From Pseudomonas paracarnis (GTDB lineage: Bacteria > Pseudomonadota > Gammaproteobacteria > Pseudomonadales > Pseudomonadaceae): a stretch of DNA of 64,000 nt. The position numbers were made by a program, and so were the translations under genes. Below, piece after piece: positions 51,705-60,624 of this stretch. Location of the stretch: assembly GCF_904063055.1 (NCBI RefSeq), contig NZ_CAJFCN010000016.1, positions 25,788-89,787 on the forward strand, in the 5' to 3' direction. Numbering within the stretch: the stretch's first letter is position 1; the number at the start of each line of letters is the position of its first letter. The notes below the pieces were generated by a model. The model saw nothing but the letters and a program-made list of their open reading frames with translations. It was not told the DNA's origin and searched no databases.

Positions 51705-53413
51705 GGGCAACCTTGTCTTGCGCTTAGCACCCTGCGCACGCGTTGGGTCAGGGCATCGGGGCTGTAGGGTTTGCTCAGCAGGTGGATATCGGCGCTGAGC
51801 AGATGATTGGAAGACAGAATGTCGCGGGTGTGGCCTGAGGTAAACAGCACCGGCACCGGCGGGTTCTGCGCGCGGGCCCAGGTGGCCAGGTCGGTGCTCT
51901 TGACCCGACCGGGCATCACCACATCGGTGAAGATCAGGTCCGGCGACACGCCGCGCTGCAACACTTGCATCGCGCGGTCGCCATCCTCGGCAATCAGTAC
52001 GGTATAGCCCGACTGCTGCAGCAACTCGACCACCGTCAGGCGTACGCCTTCATTGTCCTCGACCACCAGGATGGTTTCCTGGCCGCCGCCTTGCAGGTCC
52101 GCATCACTGTAGTCGTCGAAGCATTCAGGCTCCAGGCAGTGGGGGAAATACATCTGCACCACCGAGCCCTTGCCCTCCTCACTCCACATGTCCACGTGCC
52201 CGCCACTTTGGCGCACAAAACCGAACACCATGCTCAACCCCAGGCCGGTGCCGTGGCCTTCGCGCTTGGTGGTAAAGAAGGGTTCGAATGCGCGCTTGAG
52301 GGTCGCCTCGGACATGCCCACGCCGGTGTCGGCCACTGCCAGGCGCACGTACTCGCCGGGCTTGATGCTTTTACCGATGCAATCGTCCGGGTTGAGGATG
52401 ACGTTTTCTCCGGTGATACGAATCACACCCTCGCCCTGCATGGCATCGCGGGCGTTGATCGCCAGGTTGAGCAGCGCGTTTTCCAGCTGGTTGCGGTCGA
52501 CATTGATGCACCAGGAGTCCTGGGGCAGTTGCACGTCGATATGAATGGTTTCCCCCAACGCCCGTTGCAACAACTCGCCCAGGCCAGCGTAGATGCGCTG
52601 CGGGTTGTACACCGCCGGAGACAAGGGCTGGCGACGCGCAAAGGCCAGCAGTTGCGACGACAGCTTGGCCCCACGTTCCACGGCGGCGATGGCCGCGGTG
52701 ACGCGACGTTGCACCTGGGGGTTGTCCGGTTCATGCCTGGCGAGCAAATGTAGGTTGCCGGCGATCACTTGCAGCAAGTTATTGAAGTCATGGGCCACGC
52801 CCCCGGTCAGGCCGCCAATCGCTTCCAGCTTCTGTGACTGGCGCAACTGGTCTTCTGCGGCCGACCGCGCCTGCACTTCAGCGGCTACGCGTTGCTCCAG
52901 ATTATGGGTGAGCTCCTGGCGCACCCGCTCGGACTTCACCAGTTCGGTGGTTTCCACCACAATCGCCAGCACCCCGGCCGGCTGTTGGTTGTCCCCGGCC
53001 ACGGGGCTGTAATAGAGGTCCAGCCATACGCTTTCCGGTTGGCCGTGACGCGATAGCACCAGTTCCTTGTTATTGAACGACAAGGTGCCGCCCGCCAGGC
53101 ACGTATCCACCACATGCCGATTGAACTCGGCCACCTCCGGCCAGCCCAGTTCGACCGGAGTGCCCAAGAGGTAGGGATGGCGCCCGCCGGCAAATGCCGA
53201 ATAGCTGTCGTTGTAGATCATGTACCCTGCCCGCCCCCACAGCATCACCATCGGCACGGGTGAGGCGAGCATCATTTGCACGGTGCAAGCCAGGCTCGTG
53301 GACCACTGATCCAAGGGGCCAAGGTCGGTACTTGACCAGTCAAACGTGCGAATCCGCTGGGCCATTTCGCCGGCCCAGCCTTCACAGCCATGGGGGTTGG
53401 ATAAAAATTGCAT
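51701..53413 (-). CDS. Cytoplasmic PAS hybrid histidine kinase, overlapping uvrA2
   Basis: The 570-residue protein has an N-terminal sensor region (FDWSSTDLGPLDQWSTSL, about 24-155), a coiled-coil, HisKA with the phosphorylated His208 (GGVAHDFNNLL), the ATPase (NARDAMQGEG, DTGVGM, GTGLGLSM) and a receiver with acceptor Asp497 (LIFTDVVMPG). There is no membrane segment. It shares its layout and N-terminal domain with the larger kinase at 17775. Its stop overlaps the uvrA2 start by four bases (ATGA). It begins 101 bp after the dnaE2 stop on the same strand. Confidence 0.88.
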   Translation of the reverse strand: MQFLSNPHGCEGWAGEMAQRIRTFDWSSTDLGPLDQWSTSLACTVQMMLASPVPMVMLWGRAGYMIYNDSYSAFAGGRHPYLLGTPVELGWPEVAEFNRHVVDTCLAGGTLSFNNKELVLSRHGQPESVWLDLYYSPVAGDNQQPAGVLAIVVETTELVKSERVRQELTHNLEQRVAAEVQARSAAEDQLRQSQKLEAIGGLTGGVAHDFNNLLQVIAGNLHLLARHEPDNPQVQRRVTAAIAAVERGAKLSSQLLAFARRQPLSPAVYNPQRIYAGLGELLQRALGETIHIDVQLPQDSWCINVDRNQLENALLNLAINARDAMQGEGVIRITGENVILNPDDCIGKSIKPGEYVRLAVADTGVGMSEATLKRAFEPFFTTKREGHGTGLGLSMVFGFVRQSGGHVDMWSEEGKGSVVQMYFPHCLEPECFDDYSDADLQGGGQETILVVEDNEGVRLTVVELLQQSGYTVLIAEDGDRAMQVLQRGVSPDLIFTDVVMPGRVKSTDLATWARAQNPPVPVLFTSGHTRDILSSNHLLSADIHLLSKPYSPDALTQRVRRVLSARQGCP

Positions 53414-53514
53414 GATTGGGCTCTGTGCAGGGACAAGACAGTCGCAAGTTTTGGAGCGCGCCAGCGGTGGATGGTTTCATCCTGAACACAGAGGAATGCA
53501 TAAACCCCTGGAAC

Positions 53515-56500
53515 TCAATGAAAATCCCGGCTGCGCACCACCATTCCATCCAGCAGCGGCGTCAAATCGGTGAGGCGCCCCGCGATCAAATGCCGCACCT
53601 CACCCACCGCCTCCCAACGACCGTCCACCTTGAGCAAACGCGAGCCCACCAGCGCCTGGCGCTGACGCTCGGCCAGGTCGCGCCAGACCACCACATTGAG
53701 GTTGCCGAACTCATCTTCCAGGGTGACAAAGGTCACGCCGCTCGCCGTGCCTGGGCGCTGGCGCCCTGTGACCAGCCCGGCGATGCTCACGTTGCGCCCA
53801 TGTTCCACCGCCAGCAACTCCTGGGAACTGCGGCAGCGGCGCCGGCGTAACTCGGCGCGCAACAACGCCAGGGGATGGGGCCCCAGGGTGGTACCGAGGG
53901 TGGCGTAATCGGCGTGCAAATCTTCGCCTACCGTGGGCTCGGGCAATGCCACCCGCGTCTCATCGGGGCTCGGCAGGCCGGCAAACAAGCCCAGTTGCTG
54001 ATGCACACCGGCTACGTCCCAGCGCGCCTGATGGCGGTTGCCGGCCAGGGCGCGCAAGGCCCCGGCATCCGCCAGCAGCGCCTGGGCACGCGTATCCAGG
54101 CCGGCGCGCGCGTCCAGGTCAGCGATGTCGTTGAACCGCCGCTGCTGCCTCGCCGCTTCGATACGCCGCCCGTCTTCCTCGCGAAACCCCGAGATCATGC
54201 GCAAGCCCAAGCGAATCGCCGGTTGCTGGCCGTCGATGGGCTCCAGGCTGCACTCCCAGTCACTGGCCTGCACATCCACCGGGCGGATCTGCAAGCGATG
54301 GCGCCGGGCGTCCTGCAGGATCTGGTCCGGGCTGTAGAAGCCCATGGGCCAGCTGTTGATCAGGGCGCAGGCGAAGGCCGCTGGCTCATGGCATTTGAGC
54401 CAGCAACTGGCATAGGTCAGCAAGGCGAAACTGGCGGCGTGGGACTCAGGGAAACCATAGCTGCCAAAGCCCTTGATCTGCTCGAAAATCTGCGCGGCAA
54501 AGGCTTCGGTGTAGCCGTTCTTCAGCATGCCGGTGCGCAAGCGCTGCTGATGCGGCTCCAGGCCACCGTGGCGTTTCCAGGCGGCCATGGAGCGGCGCAA
54601 CTGGTCGGCCTCGCCGGGGCTGTAGTCGGCGGCGACCATGGCAATCTGCATCACCTGTTCCTGGAACAGCGGGATGCCCAGGGTGCGTTCCAGCACGGCT
54701 TTCAATTGCGGCGACGGATAGGTCGTGGGCTCTTCATTATTCCGTCGACGCAAGTACGGATGCACCATGCCGCCCTGGATCGGCCCAGGCCGTACGATGG
54801 CGACCTCGATCACCAGGTCATAAAACGTCTGCGGCTTGAGCCGGGGCAACATCGACATCTGTGCCCGCGACTCGATCTGGAATACACCGATGGTGTCGGC
54901 CTTGCTGATCATGGCGTAGGTGGCCGGGTCTTCTTTGGGAATCGTGGCCAGGCTCAAGTCCCGGTGGCGATGCCGGCGCAGCAAATCGAAACAGCGGCGG
55001 ATCGCGCTGAGCATGCCCAGGGCGAGGATGTCCACCTTGAGCAAGCCGACGGCGTCGAGGTCGTCCTTGTCCCACTGGATAATGGTGCGCTCGGCCATGG
55101 CCGCATTTTCCACCGGCACCAGGGTGTCCAGCGGGTATTCGCTGATCACAAAGCCGCCAGGGTGCTGGGACAGGTGCCGCGGAAAACCGATCAGTTGCTG
55201 GGTCAACGTCAAGACACGCCGCAGCAGTGGGCTGTCCGGGTCGAAGCCGCTTTCACGCAGGCGCTCCAACGGCGGCGCCTCATCGCTCCAGCGCCCGCAG
55301 CAATCGGCCAAGGCGTTGATCTGGTCCGGCGGCAGCCCGAGGGCCTTGGCCACATCACGTACCGCGCCCGTGGCGTGGTAACTGCTGACCACCGCCGTCA
55401 AGGCTGCACGGGTGCGGCCATAGCGCTGGAACACGTATTGCAGCACCTCTTCGCGGCGTTCGTGCTCAAAATCCACGTCGATGTCCGGCGGCTCGTTGCG
55501 CTCCTTGGACAGGAAGCGCTCGAACAGCAGGTTGGTCAGGCTCGGGTTGATTTCGGTGATGCCCAAGGCAAAACACACCGCCGAGTTAGCCGCCGAACCA
55601 CGGCCTTGGCACAAAATCGAACGGCTGCGGGCGAAACGCACGATGTCATGCACCGTAAGAAAATAGCTTTCGTAACCCAGCTCGCTGATCAGCTGCAGTT
55701 CACGATGGATTTGCTGCAAGGTCTTGTCGTCGATGCCTTCGGGCCAGCGCTGGGCGATGCCTTCTTCGGTGAGGGTGCGCAGCCAGGATTGGGCGTCATG
55801 CCCCGCGGGTACCAGCTCGCGTGGATAGTGATAGCGCAACTGGCCGAGGTCGAAGGTGCAGCGCCGCGCGATGGCGAGGGTTTCATCCAGCAAGGCCTGG
55901 GGGTACAGCGCCGCCAGCGCATCCAGGCTACGCAGGTGGCGTTCGCCATTGGGGTGCAGGCGCGTGCCGGCTTCGGCCACCGGCACGTGGTGGCGGATGG
56001 CGGTCATGGTGTCTTGCAGGGCCCGGCGGCCCCGCGCATGCATATGCACATCGCCGCAGGCCACGGCAGGGATTTGCAGGCTGTGGGCCAGTTGCAAGCG
56101 CTGTTGCAGATGGCGCGCATCGTCCTGGCCGCAATGCAGATGCACCGCCAGCCACAGGCGCTGGTCGAAGGTGCGGCGCAGCCAGTCGAGGCTGGCCTGG
56201 GTGTCGCTGTCTTGCGCTACCCACAACGCCAAAAGACCGGGCAACGGTTGCTCGAAATCTTCCTGTAGCAGGCGATAGCGGCCCTTTTCAGCCCGCCGCC
56301 GGGCCAGGGTGATCAGCCGGCACAGGTGCTGGTAACCGCTCAGGCTCTCTACCAGCAGCACCAGTTTCGGGCCGTTTTCGATGTGCATTTCGCTGCCGAT
56401 AATCAACGGCAAGTCTACGGCTTTGGCGGCTTGCCAAGCGCGCACGATGCCCGACAGCGTGCATTCATCGGTAATCGCCAGGGCGCTGTAGCCTTGGCGC

Positions 56501-56586
56501 TTGGCGCGCTCGAAAAGCTCCAGCGCACTGGAGGCGCCACGCTGGAAACTGAAATTGGACAGGCAGTGCAGCTCGGCGTAACTCAT
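53515..56586 (-). CDS. dnaE2: Error-prone DNA polymerase DnaE2 (ImuC)
   Basis: The 1023-residue C-family polymerase starts MSYAELHCLSNFSFQRGASS with the PHP domain (about 1-270), followed by the palm with the acidic triad region NEPPDIDVDFEHERREEVL and by helix-hairpin-helix and OB parts at the C-terminus (about 780-1000). It makes mutagenic lesion bypass with ImuA and ImuB. GGAGGG precedes the ATG at 56586. An ATG at 56625 overlapping the imuB stop (ATGA) is an alternative start that would add 13 residues. Confidence 0.95.
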   Translation of the reverse strand: MSYAELHCLSNFSFQRGASSALELFERAKRQGYSALAITDECTLSGIVRAWQAAKAVDLPLIIGSEMHIENGPKLVLLVESLSGYQHLCRLITLARRRAEKGRYRLLQEDFEQPLPGLLALWVAQDSDTQASLDWLRRTFDQRLWLAVHLHCGQDDARHLQQRLQLAHSLQIPAVACGDVHMHARGRRALQDTMTAIRHHVPVAEAGTRLHPNGERHLRSLDALAALYPQALLDETLAIARRCTFDLGQLRYHYPRELVPAGHDAQSWLRTLTEEGIAQRWPEGIDDKTLQQIHRELQLISELGYESYFLTVHDIVRFARSRSILCQGRGSAANSAVCFALGITEINPSLTNLLFERFLSKERNEPPDIDVDFEHERREEVLQYVFQRYGRTRAALTAVVSSYHATGAVRDVAKALGLPPDQINALADCCGRWSDEAPPLERLRESGFDPDSPLLRRVLTLTQQLIGFPRHLSQHPGGFVISEYPLDTLVPVENAAMAERTIIQWDKDDLDAVGLLKVDILALGMLSAIRRCFDLLRRHRHRDLSLATIPKEDPATYAMISKADTIGVFQIESRAQMSMLPRLKPQTFYDLVIEVAIVRPGPIQGGMVHPYLRRRNNEEPTTYPSPQLKAVLERTLGIPLFQEQVMQIAMVAADYSPGEADQLRRSMAAWKRHGGLEPHQQRLRTGMLKNGYTEAFAAQIFEQIKGFGSYGFPESHAASFALLTYASCWLKCHEPAAFACALINSWPMGFYSPDQILQDARRHRLQIRPVDVQASDWECSLEPIDGQQPAIRLGLRMISGFREEDGRRIEAARQQRRFNDIADLDARAGLDTRAQALLADAGALRALAGNRHQARWDVAGVHQQLGLFAGLPSPDETRVALPEPTVGEDLHADYATLGTTLGPHPLALLRAELRRRRCRSSQELLAVEHGRNVSIAGLVTGRQRPGTASGVTFVTLEDEFGNLNVVVWRDLAERQRQALVGSRLLKVDGRWEAVGEVRHLIAGRLTDLTPLLDGMVVRSRDFH

Positions 56587-56621
56587 GCACCCTCCTACAG
56601 TAGGTGGCGGCCCAAGGGTTT

Positions 56622-58037
56622 TCATGCAAACCACCCTTGCAACCACAGCCCATCGCCTTGCCCCACCGTGCGATAGGCCCACCCCTGCTGGCCGGCGCGG
56701 GTCTGGACCAGGTAATAGTCGCGGCGCACATCGGCGCCATCCCACCAGCCGGATTCAATGCGCTCCGGGCCCATCAGGATCTGTACGCCGTGTTCGGCCA
56801 GCAAGGTCGGTTGCGGCAATAACCAGCCTGGGCGGCGGACCTTGTTCAAGCTCGGGCACGCCTGGGGGGCGGTCGTGGCCTGCCAGGCACATTCGGGGCG
56901 ATGGTCGGCCTGAAAACGCAGGCCCTGCACCGCCTCATCCCCCAGGCGTGCACGCAGGCGTTCGCGCAACTGTTCCCACGGCAGGGTTTGTTGCGGGCGG
57001 TCGTCGAACATGTCCTGGCGTTGCGGCACGAACACCGGCAAGTCCTCGGCCACCAGGCGCACCCCCCGCACCGGCGCGGTGACCTGTACCTGCTCCAGGC
57101 GCCCACGGGCCAGTTCGAACAACATCGAAGGCTCGCGCTCGGCACTGAGCAGGCCCACCTTGATCACGCTGTCGTGTGCCTGGGCGTGTTCCAGGTGCAG
57201 GTCAAAGCGCTGCACGCCACTGTCACGCCCGCACAGGAAAGCGGACAGATCGCCGGTCAAGCGCCGCAAGGGGAACAACAGCGCCTGGTGGGATTGCACG
57301 TCGAAATTCAACTCGATGCGTGCATCGAACTGGTCGGGCGGTTGATAGAACTCCAGGGCCAATGGCCGCTGCCCGCTCAGGGCGTCGAGGTGCTTGAGCA
57401 GGCTGGCGTCAAAGCGTCTCGCCAGGGTATGCCGTGGCAAGGCCTGCACCTGGGCCAGGCTGCGCAGGCCCATGCGCGACAAGGCGGTGGCGGCCTGGGG
57501 TTCAAGGCCCGCGCGGTCGATAGGCAACGATGCCAGGGCCTGCATCAGGGCGCGGTCATCGGCCACGGCCAGGCCGTCGTAGCCGTTTGCCAATATCCGC
57601 GCCGCCGCCGGGTTGGGCGCAGCGACGATGCGATGGCGAAAGCCAAGTTCGGTCAGCTCTTTGCGCAAACGCGCCTCGAGGTGCGGCCAGGGCCCGAACA
57701 GGCCCAGGCTCGATTCGATCTCGAACAACAAAGCCCGTGGGTAATACAGGCTGACCTGGGAGCTGAAACGATAGGCCCAGGCGGCCAGAAACTGCTGCAG
57801 CCGCTCGATCTCCAACGGGTCGTATTCGACACAGGCAAAGTGCTTGACCAGGGCATGGGCCGCCGTCAACGATTGCCCGGGGCGCAGGCCCAAGGCGCGG
57901 GCGGCGGCGTTGACGGTTTGCAGTACACGCCGCTGCGGCGTGCCGGCCAGCAGCGCCAGCGGCTGCTCGGGTTCGGGGTGCACACGCTGTGCCCCGTCCA
58001 GCGCCAATTGCGGGAAGACAATACACACCCAACGCAT
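56622..58037 (-). CDS. imuB: Y-family polymerase-like mutagenesis protein ImuB
   Basis: The 471-residue protein has the Y-family fold but lacks the catalytic acid at the N-terminus: the start reads MRWVCIVFPQLALDG where a real Pol IV has a DMDxFF motif. The little-finger region and a C-terminal ImuB tail follow. ImuB is a scaffold that binds DnaE2, ImuA and the sliding clamp. The ATG at 58037 follows GAGG; it lies eight bases after imuA. Confidence 0.92.
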   Translation of the reverse strand: MRWVCIVFPQLALDGAQRVHPEPEQPLALLAGTPQRRVLQTVNAAARALGLRPGQSLTAAHALVKHFACVEYDPLEIERLQQFLAAWAYRFSSQVSLYYPRALLFEIESSLGLFGPWPHLEARLRKELTELGFRHRIVAAPNPAAARILANGYDGLAVADDRALMQALASLPIDRAGLEPQAATALSRMGLRSLAQVQALPRHTLARRFDASLLKHLDALSGQRPLALEFYQPPDQFDARIELNFDVQSHQALLFPLRRLTGDLSAFLCGRDSGVQRFDLHLEHAQAHDSVIKVGLLSAEREPSMLFELARGRLEQVQVTAPVRGVRLVAEDLPVFVPQRQDMFDDRPQQTLPWEQLRERLRARLGDEAVQGLRFQADHRPECAWQATTAPQACPSLNKVRRPGWLLPQPTLLAEHGVQILMGPERIESGWWDGADVRRDYYLVQTRAGQQGWAYRTVGQGDGLWLQGWFA

Positions 58038-58044
58038 GGCAACC

Positions 58045-58659
58045 TCAATGCCCCGCCAGGGCAATCGGCGCCGGATGGGCCAGCCCGCCACGGCACTTGA
58101 GCACCCGCACTTGCGCGGGCCTGGCCTCGACCGCCAAGCGCAGGGCGGCGGGCGAGGCATTGATCGCCTCGCTCAAGGAGCGCCAGGCAAACGCCAGGGT
58201 CTGCCCGGTTTCCGCCGCTACCTGCAAACGCCGCAAGGCACGATCATCGGCCTTGCGCGGCCAACACAACACCGCCCCGCAACTGCCCGAACGCAGGCAT
58301 TGCTCCACCGCCCACAGCGCGTCACGCTCCTCGGCCCGGATGATGGACAACTGGCGCACATCCACCCCGGCGTTCTGCCACGCATGGGGATAGGGGGTAT
58401 AGGGCGGCGCCACCAGCACAATGCGCTCGCCCAGGGCCGACAAGCGCGCCAGTGTGGGCAGCACCAGTTGCAACTCGCCCACCCCGTCCTGGGCCATCAG
58501 GATTTCACTCAAGGCCGATTCCGGCCAGCCGCCACTGGGCAGCACCGCATCCAGCGCCGCCAGCCCCGTGGGATGTACGCTGGCCGGGGGCGCGGCGGGC
58601 CGGCCCTTCCAGACTCGCCCGCCATTGAACAGCGAGTCCAGGGCAACCACGGCGCCCAT
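58045..58659 (-). CDS. imuA: Mutagenesis cassette protein ImuA
   Basis: The 204-residue protein is a short RecA-like ImuA: HPTGLAALDAVLPSGGWPES near the N-terminus, then PALARLSAL-like VLPTLARLSALGERIVLVAPP. The Walker A lysine of RecA is replaced (PSGGWPES). It works with ImuB and DnaE2 in induced mutagenesis. Its first base coincides with the last base of the lexA2 stop codon. Confidence 0.92.
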   Translation of the reverse strand: MGAVVALDSLFNGGRVWKGRPAAPPASVHPTGLAALDAVLPSGGWPESALSEILMAQDGVGELQLVLPTLARLSALGERIVLVAPPYTPYPHAWQNAGVDVRQLSIIRAEERDALWAVEQCLRSGSCGAVLCWPRKADDRALRRLQVAAETGQTLAFAWRSLSEAINASPAALRLAVEARPAQVRVLKCRGGLAHPAPIALAGH

Positions 58660-59276
58660 CAGCCTTGCCTCACCAGGCCGCAGAACACGCCTTCGATGGC
58701 CAGGTCCTGCTCGGGCCCGACCACGATGGGTTGATACGCCGGGTTGCGCGGCAACAGGCGAACCCTGTCGCCGTGGCGCTCGAATCGCTTGATGGTGACG
58801 TCGCCGTCCAGGCGCGCCACCACAATCTGCCCGTTCAAGGCTTCGGCAGTGCGGCGTACGCCCACCAGGTCGCCATCGAGAATGCCATCTTCAATCATCG
58901 AATCGCCCTGCACTCGCAGCAGGTAGTCGGGGGTTTTGGCGAAGGTGGCGGGGTCCAGTTGCAAGCGGCTGTGCACCTCGGCATCGGCGCCAATCGGCCG
59001 ACCGGCCGCCACACGGCCGAGCACCGGTACATCCAGCCACTCGGGACGCGCAGGTTGATTGAGCAAGCGAATGCCACGGGCCTGGTTGGGGTTGACCTCG
59101 ATAAAGCCGGCTTCGGTCAGCGCCACCACATGCTTGCGGGCGACGCTGCGCGAGGCGAAGCCGAACGCCTCGGCGATCTCGGCGAGGCTGGGAGGCTGGC
59201 CTTGTTGCGCGATGCGCTCGCGAATGAAGGTCAGGATGGCGGTGCGGCGGGGAGTCAGGTTTGTCATGGAGTACAT
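58659..59276 (-). CDS. lexA2: LexA2-type SOS repressor controlling the imu cassette
   Basis: The 205-residue protein has an N-terminal winged helix (LTPRRTAILTFIRERIAQQG, ASRSVARKHVVALTEAGFI), the self-cleavage site near GRVAAGRPIG, catalytic Ser in GDSMIEDGI and Lys in DVTIKRFERHG. It leads lexA2-imuA-imuB-dnaE2. I chose the ATG at 59276 because AGGAG lies five bases upstream; an ATG three codons later lacks such a site. A palindrome (59268-59285) covers the ribosome site and start codon. Confidence 0.94.
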   Translation of the reverse strand: MYSMTNLTPRRTAILTFIRERIAQQGQPPSLAEIAEAFGFASRSVARKHVVALTEAGFIEVNPNQARGIRLLNQPARPEWLDVPVLGRVAAGRPIGADAEVHSRLQLDPATFAKTPDYLLRVQGDSMIEDGILDGDLVGVRRTAEALNGQIVVARLDGDVTIKRFERHGDRVRLLPRNPAYQPIVVGPEQDLAIEGVFCGLVRQG

Positions 59277-59285
59277 TTGTACTCC
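59268..59285. promoter_or_regulatory. LexA2 operator overlapping the lexA2 ribosome site and start codon
   Basis: GGAGTACATTTGTACTCC is a perfect 18-bp palindrome with an ATTT core. AGTAC-N4-GTACT is close to the LexA2 box I know from P. putida and Xanthomonas relatives. It includes the AGGAG Shine-Dalgarno sequence and the ATG at 59276. Binding would block the cassette's leader and give autorepression. Confidence 0.8.
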
Positions 59286-59373
59286 TGTGGGAAATTTCTG
59301 ACAATAACCGTCAGTCTGCTAATTGCCAGCTACCACATGAAGGCATAGGTATCTACTTAAGTCTGTAAGCTCA

Positions 59374-59722
59374 ACGGTTACAACGATGCGAAGCGAGCCG
59401 CTCTTGATCTTGATCTGCTTTTGATCTTAGGCGCCCCGTTAAACCACGCTGGCCGGAATTCGACAGTGATTTGGGGGGTAAACCGGCAGGGATGCCGGTT
59501 TAGCCGCCCCGCGCCATGGATGGCGCGTGGCGGCGGCCCCCCAAATCACTGGCGGATTACGGGCACACCGAGCCTAAGCGAGGTGCCGAGTGGTGGGGCA
59601 AGAGCCCTTTGGTTACTTTGGGGCTCTTTTCCAAAGTGACCCGCCGTTGGGCGGAACCCTAAGTGGCCGTTACCGCAGGAATGGATATGTACACGGTCCA
59701 ACTGTGTTGACTGTCAGGCCGT
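59374..59722 (+). repeat. Large structured repeat, copy 3 (arm version B)
   Basis: Like copy 2 it has the CAGTGATTTGGGGGG outer arm, here pairing perfectly with CCCCCCAAATCACTG. The inner hairpin is TAAACCGGCA/TGCCGGTTTA. The fourth stem reads ACTTTGG (59615-59621) with CCAAAGT (59631-59637), and the fifth CCGCC-GTTG-GGCGG (59641-59654). It lies upstream of lexA2 and downstream of nudK. Confidence 0.9.
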
Positions 59723-59871
59723 CTTCGCAGGCAAGCCAGCTCCCACATTGGATCGCGGGGCATCAGTTATATCTGTGTCGGCTGCCAGGCCGTCACGGGA
59801 GCAAGCTCCCTCGCCACAGATTTAGCGTCGTGCCAAAGTTGTGTAGATACCTATGCACATGAAGGCATACC
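59723..59871. other. REP elements between repeat copy 3 and nudK
   Basis: A REP core (TTCGCAGGCAAGCCAGCTCC) lies at about 59724-59748, and a third REP subtype (GTCACGGGAGCAAGCTCCCT followed by CGCCACAG) at about 59792-59820. The rest shows no gene. The layout repeats that seen after copies 1 and 2: a large element followed by REP units about 72 bp apart. Confidence 0.7.
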
Positions 59872-60459
59872 TCACCACCCCTCTTTCAACATCCGCAACT
59901 CCAGATGCTGCAACAACATGATCGTCTTGCCATCCACAATCTCCCCGCTCTGCACCATCGCCAGTGCCTGCTCAAAGCCCAGCTCCAGCACCTCGATATC
60001 CTCGCCCTCTTCTTCCAGGCCACCGCCCGCCCCCACTCGGTCGCCTGGCTGGTATTCACCGATAAAAAAGTGAATCCGCTCGGTCACCGATCCCGGGCTC
60101 ATGAACGCCGCGTAGATTTTCTCAACATGCCCCACGCGATAGCCGGTCTCTTCCTCGGCCTCCAGGCGGATGCGTTCTTCGGCGCTGGCGTTATCGAGCA
60201 AACCGGCCGCCGCTTCAATCAGGTAGCCGGGGTAATCGTTGACGAACGTGGGCATGCGGAACTGGCGAATCAGCAAGACTGTGCGTTGCTCACGGTTGTA
60301 CAACAGGATGGTCGCACCGTTGCCCCGGTCATACACCTCGCGGGTCTGGGCTTGCCAACTGCCGTCGCGACGGCGCAGGTCGAAGCTGTATTTCTTCAGC
60401 AGGTACCAGTTGTCCGAGAGGGTTTCTTCGGCGGTGATGCGCACGGGGCTGTTGTTCAT
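59872..60459 (-). CDS. nudK: Nudix hydrolase NudK (GDP-mannose type)
   Basis: The 195-residue protein follows E. coli NudK closely: LSDNWYLLKKYSFDLRRRDG, REVYDRGNGATILLYN, and the Nudix box GLLDNASAEERIRLEAEEE followed by TGY. The C-terminal EDIEVLELGFEQALAMVQSG also fits. NudK hydrolyses GDP-mannose and related nucleotide sugars. It stands alone, divergent from the alpha/beta hydrolase gene. Confidence 0.92.
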   Translation of the reverse strand: MNNSPVRITAEETLSDNWYLLKKYSFDLRRRDGSWQAQTREVYDRGNGATILLYNREQRTVLLIRQFRMPTFVNDYPGYLIEAAAGLLDNASAEERIRLEAEEETGYRVGHVEKIYAAFMSPGSVTERIHFFIGEYQPGDRVGAGGGLEEEGEDIEVLELGFEQALAMVQSGEIVDGKTIMLLQHLELRMLKEGW

Positions 60460-60624
60460 GTGTGGGCCTTTGCAGGTAGGGCAGGTTCAAGCCGTCCACC
60501 CTATCAACCCGCACGAGGATTGTTCAATGCTGTAACACTTTCATCCGCCACAGCCGTCGCATTAATGCCTACCCGCCCAGGCCATCTGGTAAAACCCGTG
60601 CTTCATCTTTGTTCTGGAACCTTC

